A stretch of DNA of 64,000 bases. It comes from Pandoraea vervacti. Its GTDB lineage: Bacteria; Pseudomonadota; Gammaproteobacteria; Burkholderiales; Burkholderiaceae. The stretch is from positions 1,178,001 through 1,242,000 of the forward strand of contig NZ_CP010897.2 in assembly GCF_000934605.2 (NCBI RefSeq), written 5' to 3'. The position numbers and the translations under genes are program-made. Under the pieces are notes generated by a model. That model searched no databases and was not told the origin of the DNA. It saw nothing but the letters and a program-made list of their open reading frames with translations. Positions 17,364 to 25,276 of this stretch are shown here, one piece after another (the stretch's first letter is position 1; every line of letters begins with the position of its first letter).

Positions 17364-18740
17364 ATGACGGAACTGCTTGACTCCTTGCTGCGCGGCGCTG
17401 CCGTGACGGCGCGTTTTTCTCGCGACGCCACGCTCCAGGGCATGCTCGACTTCGAGGTGGCGCTCGCTGCCGCCGAAGCCGAAGCCGGTCTGATCCCCGC
17501 TGCCGCCGTCGCTCCGATTACCACTGCTGCACGCGCTGGCGAACTCGACTGGACCGCTCTGCGCGACGACGCCGCCCGTGCGGGTAATCTCGCCATTCCT
17601 CTGGTCAAGCAACTTACCGCCCGCGTGAAGACGCTCGATGCCGACGCAGCGCGTTTCGTCCATTGGGGCGCGACGAGTCAGGACGCCATCGACACCGGTC
17701 TGATCCTGCAAGTTCGCGGCGCGCTCGACGACCTCGGCGCCGATCTCGACACGCTGATTCGTCGACTTGCCGCGCAAGTCCGCGAGCATCGCGCCACCGT
17801 GATGATCGGCCGGACCTGGCTTCAACATGCGCTGCCGATTACGTTCGGCCTGAAACTGGCGGGCACGCTCGACGCCTTGCTGCGCGCGCGCGCCGATCTC
17901 GCCAACGTGCGCGAACAGGTGCTGTACGTGCAGTTCGGCGGCGCGGCGGGCACGCTCGCGTCGCTCGGCGATAAGGGCCCCACCGTGGCGGCGGCGCTGG
18001 CGCGTCGCCTTGGACTCTCGGAGGCCGGCACACCGTGGCACGGCCAGCGCGATCGCGTCGTGCGCGTGGGCAGTTGGGCGGCCTCGCTCACCGGCACGCT
18101 CGGCAAGTTCGCGCGCGACACGGCATTGCTCACGCAAACGGAAGTGGGCGAGATTGCGGAAGCATCCGGGGCGGGACGCGGCGGGTCGTCGACCATGCCG
18201 CACAAGCGCAACCCGGTCGGCTGCGCAGCGATCCTGGCCGCTGCGGCGCGCACACCGCAACTCGTCGCGACCCTGTTCGGCGCCATGCAACAGGACCACG
18301 AGCGCGGGCTGGGCACGTGGCACGCCGAATGGGAGACATTGCCCGAGCTGCTCATGCTGTGCGGCGGTGCGCTCGCCACCGCATGCGCGCTGGTCGAGGA
18401 CTGGACCGTGGACACCGAGCGCATGCGTGCGAATCTCGATGTGACGCACGGCCTCATCATGGCCGAAGCCGTGACGATGGCCCTGGGCGAGTCGATGGGG
18501 CGTCTCGACGCGCACCGACTTGTCGAAGCGCGTTGCCGCGACGCGCTGGCGCAGCATCGCCATCTGCTCGACGTTCTGCGTGAAGACACCGACATCACCC
18601 GCCGGCTTTCCGCTGACGCGCTGGCGCGTCTGACGGACCCCCAACACTACCTTGGCGCTGCCGACACGTTCGTGAGCCGTGTGCTCGCGCTTGCCGACGC
18701 CGCAGTGCCGCCCTCCCCAACTGGCAGGACACCCCAATGA
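17364..18740 (+). CDS. pcaB: 3-Carboxy-cis,cis-muconate cycloisomerase
   Basis: The protein has 458 residues of the fumarase/aspartase superfamily. The signature loop GRGGSSTMPHKRNPVGC (about residues 270-286) is intact, and WGATSQDAIDTG and the helical core are also as in PcaB. It converts beta-carboxymuconate to gamma-carboxymuconolactone. Its stop overlaps the start of pcaC by 4 nt (ATGA), so the two are translationally coupled. The length is normal for the family. Confidence 0.95.
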   Translation: MTELLDSLLRGAAVTARFSRDATLQGMLDFEVALAAAEAEAGLIPAAAVAPITTAARAGELDWTALRDDAARAGNLAIPLVKQLTARVKTLDADAARFVHWGATSQDAIDTGLILQVRGALDDLGADLDTLIRRLAAQVREHRATVMIGRTWLQHALPITFGLKLAGTLDALLRARADLANVREQVLYVQFGGAAGTLASLGDKGPTVAAALARRLGLSEAGTPWHGQRDRVVRVGSWAASLTGTLGKFARDTALLTQTEVGEIAEASGAGRGGSSTMPHKRNPVGCAAILAAAARTPQLVATLFGAMQQDHERGLGTWHAEWETLPELLMLCGGALATACALVEDWTVDTERMRANLDVTHGLIMAEAVTMALGESMGRLDAHRLVEARCRDALAQHRHLLDVLREDTDITRRLSADALARLTDPQHYLGAADTFVSRVLALADAAVPPSPTGRTPQ

Positions 18741-19183
18741 ACGATCAGGAACGCTACGACAACGGCATGCAGGTGCGACGCAGCGTGCTCGGCGACGCAC
18801 ACGTCGACCGTACGCTCACACGCCGCAACGAATTCAACGACGACTTCCAGAACTTCATCACACGCTTCGCGTGGGGCGACATCTGGACCCGCCCGGGTCT
18901 CACCCGTCACACGCGCAGCCTGATCACGCTGTCGCTGCTGATCGCGCTCAATCGCGGCGACGAATTCCGCATGCACGTGCGAGCGGCGTTCAACAACGGC
19001 GTGACGCGTGACGAGATGAAGGAACTGTTCATGCACGCCGCGTTGTACGCCGGTCTGCCGGCCGCCAACCAGGCGATTCACGACGCCGAAAAGGTCTTCG
19101 CCGAGATGGAAGCCGCCGATCCCGGCTCGACGACACGCGCGCCGGCGAACCGACCGAACCGGCCAGACGATGCCCAGGATTGA
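18737..19183 (+). CDS. pcaC: 4-Carboxymuconolactone decarboxylase
   Basis: The protein has 148 residues, a stand-alone PcaC rather than the PcaCD/PcaL fusion found in some bacteria. The sequence has the CMD/AhpD-like fold with FITRFAWGDIW, RSLITLSLLIAL and a His in LFMHAALYAG near the active site. It removes CO2 from gamma-carboxymuconolactone to form 3-oxoadipate enol-lactone. About 20 residues at the C-terminus (TTRAPANRPNRPDDAQD) are extra and low-complexity. The start overlaps the pcaB stop, and pcaD starts 13 nt downstream. Confidence 0.93.
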   Translation: MNDQERYDNGMQVRRSVLGDAHVDRTLTRRNEFNDDFQNFITRFAWGDIWTRPGLTRHTRSLITLSLLIALNRGDEFRMHVRAAFNNGVTRDEMKELFMHAALYAGLPAANQAIHDAEKVFAEMEAADPGSTTRAPANRPNRPDDAQD

Positions 19184-19196
19184 GGAGACGAGACGA

Positions 19197-19988
19197 ATGA
19201 CCGTAGAACGTCTGATCGACGTGGGCGATGCCCAGCTGCGTGTGGCCATCGATGGCGACGACCGCGCGCCAGCGCTCGTGCTGTCGAACTCGCTGGGCAC
19301 GACGCTCGACATGTGGGCGCCGCAAGTGCCTGCGCTTTCGCGCGAATTCCGTGTGATTCGCTACGACACGCGCGGTCACGGCGGATCGTCCGTGACGCCC
19401 GGACCGTACGTCATCGACCAGCTCGGCCGCGACGTGCTCGCGCTGCTCGATGCGCTCGATATCGAGCGTGCGAGCCTCGCAGGCGTCTCGATGGGCGGCA
19501 TGACCGGGATGTGGCTGGGCATTCATGCGCCGCAGCGCCTGAATCGTCTCGCTATCGTCTGTTCGTCGGCGCACATCGGTGCGGAAGATGTGTGGAACGC
19601 GCGCATCCGTACTGTGCTCGCCGAGGGCATGGGCGCCGTGACCGACGCGGTGGTGTCGCGCTGGTTTACGCCGGCGTATGCCGAGCGCGAAGCTGCCGGT
19701 GTCGAGCGCATGAAGGCCATGTTCCGCTCGCTCGCCCCGGCAGGCTACGCGGGCGCGTGTGCCGCCGTGCGCGATATGAATCAGCTCGACGAGATCGCCG
19801 CGATCACCGCGCCGACGCTGGTCGTTACGGGGTCCGGAGATCTGGCGACGCCGCCCGCCATGTCGACGGCCATCGTCGAGCGTATTGCGGGCGCGAAGCA
19901 GGTGATCGTGCCCGGCGCGCACCTGTCGAACATCGAGTGCGCGCCCGCGGTGACCGACGCGTTGCTGAGTTTCCTGAAGGCGTCATAA
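19197..19988 (+). CDS. pcaD: 3-Oxoadipate enol-lactonase
   Basis: The protein has 263 residues of the alpha/beta-hydrolase fold. The nucleophile is Ser98 in GVSMGG, the oxyanion region is LSNSLGTTLDMW, and the acid and base are likely the Asp of TGSGDLATPP and the His of PGAHLSNIE. It opens the enol-lactone to 3-oxoadipate, completing the pca genes present here; pcaIJ and pcaF are elsewhere. I chose the ATG at 19197 because GAGGAG lies 9 nt upstream, rather than an ATG at 19170 inside the end of pcaC. Confidence 0.94.
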   Translation: MTVERLIDVGDAQLRVAIDGDDRAPALVLSNSLGTTLDMWAPQVPALSREFRVIRYDTRGHGGSSVTPGPYVIDQLGRDVLALLDALDIERASLAGVSMGGMTGMWLGIHAPQRLNRLAIVCSSAHIGAEDVWNARIRTVLAEGMGAVTDAVVSRWFTPAYAEREAAGVERMKAMFRSLAPAGYAGACAAVRDMNQLDEIAAITAPTLVVTGSGDLATPPAMSTAIVERIAGAKQVIVPGAHLSNIECAPAVTDALLSFLKAS

Positions 19989-20115
19989 CGTTTCATGACG
20001 TTGCATGGCGCTTAGGGATACTTAGGGGCGCCTCGGAGCGCTTCATGTGCTTCATGCTGCTTCGTGGCGCGCTGACGTGCCACGAAGCGCGCATGGGCCT
20101 CGGTGCACCAGGACG

Positions 20116-21087
20116 TCAGGCGTCCGCGTCGCTTGCCCACGCGACGGCGTCGCCCTTCACGGGGTCGTCGCCCAGATGCGCGTGTTGCGCCGTTCGCCGG
20201 AAGGCGGACGGCGTGACGCCCACATGCCGTTTGAAAACACGGCAAAAGTAGGCCGGGTCCTGAAACCCCAGTTCGTATGCGACATGGGACACCGGCGCGG
20301 GAATGTAAATGAGCTTGCGCCGCGCTTCGAGCATCAGTCGGTCCTGCACGAGATCGAACGCCGATTTTCCCGCGATGCGCCGACACAGGCGATTGAGTTT
20401 GCTCTCCGTCACATGCAGCCGCTCGGCATACGCCGGGACGGCCCACGCTTCGGTGTAATGCGTCTCCACCAGCGCACGGAAGCGGGCGAACAGATCCAGC
20501 TCGGTGCGGCCCGTGCGCGTGGCCGAATCGTGATGCGCGTGCAGTCGCGCGAGCAGTAGCAGCACGCTGCGCGTGAGCCAGCCGACCATTTCCGCGTGCC
20601 CCAGTTGCGGGCGTGAAAACTCGTCCATGATCAGACCGAGCAGCGTGTAGAGGCGGTCGCGTGTTTGCGGCGCGTCGGCCAGCGCGAACAGCCACGGTTT
20701 GCGAAGCAGCGACGTCATGTCGGCGTCGGCCCCGATGGCGGCGTCGAAGGGCACGCTCTGCGCCATGGTGAGCACGAAGCCGTGCGCACCGCGCGAGAAG
20801 CGGAAGTTGTGCACGGCCGACGGGTGCACCGTGATGACCGCCGGACCCTCGACCTCCCACGTGGCGTCGTCGACGTTGGCCTCGACCGTGCCTTCGAAAA
20901 TCGCGAGGACCTGAAAGAGCCCCAGATGCCGGTGCGTATCGATATGCCAGTCGTAGAGACGGCTGCGTGTCTCGATCCATTCGATATGGACGAAGTCTGC
21001 GCTGTCGGTTTCGGTCAACTCGCCGTACAACGAGAATTCCGGGATCGTCTCGCGCGCCGCGCGCAGCCGGGATGACGCGCCTGACAT
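20116..21087 (-). CDS. pobR: AraC-family activator of pobA (PobR/PobC type)
   Basis: The protein has 323 residues from the ATG at 21087, which has AAGGG about 10 nt upstream; an alternative ATG at 21147 adds 20 residues but lacks a ribosome site. The N-terminal half is a cupin-like effector domain (IDTHRHLGLFQVLAIFEGTV in part). The C-terminal third has two helix-turn-helix motifs (LNRLCRRIAGKSAF, and VAYELGFQDPAYFCRVFKR). It is divergent from pobA; AraC-type regulators in this position respond to 4-hydroxybenzoate. The 3' end converges on pcaD across 127 bp with no feature of note. Confidence 0.85.
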   Translation of the reverse strand: MSGASSRLRAARETIPEFSLYGELTETDSADFVHIEWIETRSRLYDWHIDTHRHLGLFQVLAIFEGTVEANVDDATWEVEGPAVITVHPSAVHNFRFSRGAHGFVLTMAQSVPFDAAIGADADMTSLLRKPWLFALADAPQTRDRLYTLLGLIMDEFSRPQLGHAEMVGWLTRSVLLLLARLHAHHDSATRTGRTELDLFARFRALVETHYTEAWAVPAYAERLHVTESKLNRLCRRIAGKSAFDLVQDRLMLEARRKLIYIPAPVSHVAYELGFQDPAYFCRVFKRHVGVTPSAFRRTAQHAHLGDDPVKGDAVAWASDADA

Positions 21088-21214
21088 ACTGGTTTTCCCT
21101 TGGTCGAAGTTGTCGAAAAAGTACAAGAAAGTCGTCGATTCATCCATTCAACGCGACGCGCGCGCTCCATAAGATATGACGCATTCGCCCCTCGTGACAA
21201 GGCATTAAAAACAC

Positions 21215-21245
21215 TTTGGACATGCTCGTTTACGCGCAGTCCTAA
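21215..21245. promoter_or_regulatory. Possible PobR site in the pobR-pobA gap
   Basis: TTTGGAC (21215-21221) and GTCCTAA (21239-21245) make a 6-of-7 inverted repeat with a 17-bp spacer, about 120 nt before pobA and 128 nt before pobR. AraC proteins often bind direct rather than inverted repeats, so this is tentative. Confidence 0.3.
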
Positions 21246-21365
21246 ACAGGTGCAGCGAGCGTGAAGCATCCAAGAAATGCAATCCGCCCGGTGGCCTTTC
21301 CCTCTGTCGCGAGATGTCCGGAACCGGTGTGCCGGACTGGGCGTCGCCATTACAGGAGACAACTC

Positions 21366-22544
21366 ATGCGTACCCATTACCCCGTCGTCATCGTCGGTGC
21401 CGGACCCGCCGGCCTGCTGCTTTCCCACTTGCTGCACCTCAAGGGTATCGAATCGATCGTGCTCGAATCGCGCTCGCGCGAGTCGGTCGAATCGACCATT
21501 CGCGCCGGCGTGCTGGAGCAGGGCACCATGGACATCCTCAATGAGACCGGCGTGGGGGAGCGCATGCGTCGCGAAGGCGCGGTCCACCACGGCGTCGAAC
21601 TCGCGTTTGGCGGCGAGCGTCATCGCATCGCGCTCACGGAGCTCACGGGGCGCTCGATCACCGTCTACGCGCAGCATGAAGTCATCAAGGATCTGATCGC
21701 CGCGCGAGAAGCCGCACAGGGCGAGATCCTCTTCGACGTGGCGGACGTTTCCGTGCACGACGTCGACAGCGCCCAGCCGAGCGTGCAGTTCACGGTGAAC
21801 GGTCAGACGCGCCGGCTCACGTGTGACTTCATTGCGGGCTGCGACGGCTTCCATGGCGTGTGCCGCCAGGCGATGCCGACCTCGGTGCGCAAGGAATACC
21901 AGCGCGTGTACCCGTTCGGCTGGTTCGGCGTGCTCGTTGAGGCGCCGCCCTCGTCGGACGAACTGATCTATGCCGCACACGAACGCGGCTTCGCCCTCAT
22001 CAGCACGCGCTCGCCCACGGTGCAGCGCATGTACTTCCAGTGCGACCCGAGCGAGCGCGCCGAGCAATGGAGCGACGCGCGCATTTGGGAAGAACTGCAC
22101 ACGCGCACGGAAAGCGACGACGGCTGGCGTCTGAAGGAGGGGCCGATCTTCCAGAAGAACGTGGTGGCGATGCGCAGCTTCGTGGCAACGCCCATGCAAT
22201 ACGGACGGCTGTTCCTCGCGGGGGACGCGGCGCACATCGTGCCGCCGACCGGCGCCAAGGGCATGAACCTTGCCGTGGCCGACGTGTGGCGTCTGTCGCG
22301 CGCGCTCGACGACTTCTTTCATCGCGACAGTGAAACCGCGTTGCAGGGATACTCCGAAGCCGCGCTTAAACGGATCTGGCGCGCGGAGCATTTCTCGTAC
22401 TGGATGACGCGCATGCTGCACCGTCTGGACGACGCCACGCCGTTCGAGCAGCAAATGCAACGCGCGGAACTGGAATACGTGGTGAGCTCACGCGCCGCAT
22501 CGCTGATGCTGGCGGAAAACTACGTCGGCTTGCCGCTCGTCTGA
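21366..22544 (+). CDS. pobA: 4-Hydroxybenzoate 3-monooxygenase
   Basis: The protein has 392 residues, the classical PobA length. The FAD motif GAGPAGLL, the class-A hydroxylase DG fingerprint (GCDGFHG) and the second FAD motif GDAAHIVPPTGAKGMN are present. It hydroxylates 4-hydroxybenzoate to protocatechuate using NADPH and O2, linking the p-coumarate branch to pcaHG. The ATG at 21366 has AGGAGA 6 nt upstream; a longer frame to 21261 would run into the regulatory gap. It is divergent from the AraC activator. Confidence 0.97.
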   Translation: MRTHYPVVIVGAGPAGLLLSHLLHLKGIESIVLESRSRESVESTIRAGVLEQGTMDILNETGVGERMRREGAVHHGVELAFGGERHRIALTELTGRSITVYAQHEVIKDLIAAREAAQGEILFDVADVSVHDVDSAQPSVQFTVNGQTRRLTCDFIAGCDGFHGVCRQAMPTSVRKEYQRVYPFGWFGVLVEAPPSSDELIYAAHERGFALISTRSPTVQRMYFQCDPSERAEQWSDARIWEELHTRTESDDGWRLKEGPIFQKNVVAMRSFVATPMQYGRLFLAGDAAHIVPPTGAKGMNLAVADVWRLSRALDDFFHRDSETALQGYSEAALKRIWRAEHFSYWMTRMLHRLDDATPFEQQMQRAELEYVVSSRAASLMLAENYVGLPLV

Positions 22545-22627
22545 ATCTCCTCGGCTGATTCGGCATTCCAGCGCAGGATGCCCGCCGCCGTCACGACTTC
22601 GGACCCCGTGCGCCGGTGTGCTATAAC

Positions 22628-22694
22628 CGCCACCGGTGGCGTCGCCCATAACCAGGCGTTATGGATGGCCTGACGAAAGATCATTTCGTCGGGC
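22628..22694. promoter_or_regulatory. Cluster of three dyads before the second aromatic-acid transporter
   Basis: The block holds a 14-bp palindrome, CGCCACCGGTGGCG (22628-22641). It is followed by CCATAAC-CAGGC-GTTATGG (22646-22664), a perfect 7-bp dyad, and then by a stem GCCTGACGAAA / TTTCGTCGGGC (22668-22694) with one G-T mismatch. The middle dyad is the best operator candidate for the transporter gene that starts at 22770. The last stem could be the terminator of pobA or a leader hairpin. Confidence 0.5.
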
Positions 22695-22769
22695 GGGGGA
22701 AGGACGTACATTAGCGGCAGAAAAATAATGGAATGAATAACGGGGCCCCCGCCCCGAGGAGACAGCGTC

Positions 22770-24149
22770 ATGAATCATCCGCGCACGGTGGACGTGCCCG
22801 CCTACATCAACGCACAGCGGTTTTCCGGCTATCAATGGCTGGTGCTGATTCTGTGTTTCTTCATTGTGGCCATCGACGGCTTCGATACGGCCGCCATCGG
22901 CTACATCGCACCCTCGCTCGTGGCGCAGTGGCACATCGACAAGGGATCGCTCGGCCCGGTGCTCTCCGCTGCGCTCTTCGGTCTGGCGGGCGGGGCGATC
23001 TTCGCCGGTCCGATGGCCGACAAGATCGGACGCAAGACGGTGCTGGTCCTGTCCGTCGTGTTCTTTGGCATCGCAAGCCTCGCCACCGCCTTCGCCCAGG
23101 ATTTGCAGACGCTCACGGTGCTGCGTTTTCTGACAGGCCTCGGGCTGGGCGCCGCCATGCCCAACGCCGTGACGCTGATCTCGGAGTACGCGCCGCAAGC
23201 GCGTCGCGCCGTGATCGTCAACACGATGTTCTGTGGGTTCCCGCTCGGCGCGTCGGTCGGCGGTTTCGTCGCTTCGTGGCTGATCCCGCACTTCGGCTGG
23301 CACAGCGTGCTGGTGCTCGGCGGCGTGTTGCCGCTGGCGCTGTCGGTGCTGCTGATCCTGTGCTTGCCTGAGTCGGTGAAGTTCCTCGTCGTCAAGCAAA
23401 AGCCGGTGGCTCGTGTGCGTCGCATTCTCTCGCGCATCGCGGGCGAATCGTTCGACGGCGTCGACACGTTCACGGTGAACGAGGCAGCGCCGCAACGCGC
23501 CGGCTCGGCGGTGGGCGTGGTGCTCTCGAAGCAGTACGGTTTCGGTTCGCTGATGCTCTGGGTGACGTACTTCATGGGCCTCGTGATCTTCTATCTGCTC
23601 ACGAGCTGGATGCCGATCCTGTTCAAGGATGCCGGCTTTACCATCGAACGCGCGGCCCTGATTACGGCGCTGTTCCCGCTTGGCGGCGGCATCGGCACGA
23701 TTCTCTCGGGCTGGCTGATGGACAAGTTCAACGCCCAGAAGGTGGTGGCGCTGGGCTATGCGCTCACCGCCGTGCTCGTGTATGCCGTGGGACAGGCGAT
23801 CGGCAACATCGGCATGCTCGTCACGCTGATCTTCCTCGCAGGTACGGCGATGAACGGCGCGCAGTCGTCGATGCCCTCGCTTGCCGCCATGTTCTACCCG
23901 ACCCAGGGGCGTGCGACCGGCGTGGCTTGGATGCTGGGTATCGGACGTTTCGGCGGGATCGCGGGCGCGCTGCTCGGGGCGGAACTCGTGCGACGCCATC
24001 TGGGCTTTTCCGCGACGTTCTCGCTGCTGGCGATTCCGGCCGTGATTGCGACGCTCGCGTTGCTCGCCAAAAATGCGTGGGAGCGCGCCCGCGGCGACCT
24101 TCCGGCACAGAACGCCGGCGACGCGCGCAACTCGGCCGCGATGCACTGA
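22770..24149 (+). CDS. pcaK: MFS aromatic-acid:H+ symporter, probable 4-hydroxybenzoate/protocatechuate importer (PcaK-like)
   Basis: The protein has 459 residues and 12 predicted helices. AAHS features are present: an acidic helix 1 (VAIDGFDTAAIGYIAPSL), the loop MADKIGRKTVLVL, and the second-half loop GWLMDKFNAQ. GAGGAG lies 8 nt upstream of the ATG. It follows pobA on the same strand after 225 bp containing three dyads, and ends at a strong terminator. The position suggests uptake of 4-hydroxybenzoate or protocatechuate; other aromatic acids remain possible. Confidence 0.85.
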   Translation: MNHPRTVDVPAYINAQRFSGYQWLVLILCFFIVAIDGFDTAAIGYIAPSLVAQWHIDKGSLGPVLSAALFGLAGGAIFAGPMADKIGRKTVLVLSVVFFGIASLATAFAQDLQTLTVLRFLTGLGLGAAMPNAVTLISEYAPQARRAVIVNTMFCGFPLGASVGGFVASWLIPHFGWHSVLVLGGVLPLALSVLLILCLPESVKFLVVKQKPVARVRRILSRIAGESFDGVDTFTVNEAAPQRAGSAVGVVLSKQYGFGSLMLWVTYFMGLVIFYLLTSWMPILFKDAGFTIERAALITALFPLGGGIGTILSGWLMDKFNAQKVVALGYALTAVLVYAVGQAIGNIGMLVTLIFLAGTAMNGAQSSMPSLAAMFYPTQGRATGVAWMLGIGRFGGIAGALLGAELVRRHLGFSATFSLLAIPAVIATLALLAKNAWERARGDLPAQNAGDARNSAAMH

Positions 24150-24211
24150 CATGCGGTGCGTCGATGGAGCGAATACCTCGACCGCCTCTATCGACATAAT
24201 GACGGAACCGG

Positions 24212-24238
24212 ACGCGGCGCCCTGTGCGCCGCGTTTTT
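24212..24238 (+). terminator. Rho-independent terminator
   Basis: ACGCGGCGC (24212-24220) and GCGCCGCGT (24226-24234) form a perfect 9-bp stem with loop CCTGT, followed by TTTT. It lies 63 nt after the MFS stop and closes the aromatic catabolism region. Confidence 0.88.
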
Positions 24239-24262
24239 CATGGCCGCTTCTATGGCTGCATG

Positions 24263-25129
24263 TCAGCGCTTGCGCAGCGCTTCGATCATCGCCATCGCGG
24301 CGGCCGGATTGCGTTCCTTGAAGCCGCTGATGACATAGAGGAAGACGTCACGCTGTTTGACTTTGGGCGGCGCTTTAGTGAGCGTGTCGAGATCCTTCGG
24401 TACGCCACCCTCGGCATAGACGCGTGCACGCGCGAGCCATTGCGTCATCTCCTTGGGGGCGTAGCCGAGCTTATAGCGCGCCTGCGTGCCCATCAGACGC
24501 GCGTACACGAACGGTGCGGTGACGTCGGCAATACAGGGGAACCTGGCGTCCCCTGCCAGCACGATCGCCGCCTTGTACTTGCGTGCCAGCGCGATGAACT
24601 CGGGCACGGCAAAGCTCTCATGGCGGACTTCGAGCGCATGGCGGATCGTCTGTCCGCCCGCCGCCGTCGGCAGCAGGCTCAGGAAATGCTCGAAGTCCTC
24701 TGCGTCGAAGGCCTTCGTCGGAGCAAACTGCCAGTTCACCGGGCCGAGTTTCTTGCCGAGTTCCAGCACCCCGCTATCGAAGAAGCGCGCAATGGAGTCG
24801 CCCGCTTCGCCCAGCACACGTCGATGCGTGGCGTAGCGTGAGGCCTTGACCGAAAACACGAAGTCGTCGGGCGTTTGCGCGAACCAACTGCGGAAAGTCT
24901 CGGGCTTCTGCGAACCGTAGAACGTGCTGTTGATTTCAATGGAGGTGAGGTGCTGGCTGGCGTATTCGAGCTCGCGGCGCTTGGGCCACTTCTCGGGATA
25001 GAAGGTGCCTTGCCAGGGGGCGAAATTCCAGCCGCCAACGCCGATGCGAATGTGCTTGTCCGGCATGTCCGGTGCGGTGGCTGTCAGTGCTGCCGGGGTG
25101 GGTGCCTTGGGGGATCGGGTCGTCGCCAT
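24263..25129 (-). CDS. DUF72 (YecE-like) protein
   Basis: The protein has 288 residues from the ATG at 25129; a GTG at 25144 is an alternative. The DUF72 TIM-barrel pattern is clear: IRIGVGGWNFAPWQGTFYP near the N-terminus, then SIEINSTFYG, FSVKASRYATH, and VYARLMGTQ late in the chain. The biochemical role of this family is not established. It is convergent with the MFS gene and sits between two unrelated units. Confidence 0.9.
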   Translation of the reverse strand: MATTRSPKAPTPAALTATAPDMPDKHIRIGVGGWNFAPWQGTFYPEKWPKRRELEYASQHLTSIEINSTFYGSQKPETFRSWFAQTPDDFVFSVKASRYATHRRVLGEAGDSIARFFDSGVLELGKKLGPVNWQFAPTKAFDAEDFEHFLSLLPTAAGGQTIRHALEVRHESFAVPEFIALARKYKAAIVLAGDARFPCIADVTAPFVYARLMGTQARYKLGYAPKEMTQWLARARVYAEGGVPKDLDTLTKAPPKVKQRDVFLYVISGFKERNPAAAMAMIEALRKR

Positions 25130-25276
25130 CGGGGAGCCGCGCACGCAGCGGTGCGCATTCGGTGGGATGAAGTCCCCGATGGTGAATCAAGGGTGTGGCG
25201 CGCGTCAATGGGAGGCGCGCCACCGGGCCGACAGGGGATGCCAGCGCCGATTGTCACCTGTCCTGTCGGCGTGCGC

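Noticed and set aside
25142..25144. GTG start extending the DUF72 protein by five residues
   Set aside because: No ribosome site supports it and the ATG at 25129 precedes a normal N-terminus; kept only as an alternative.
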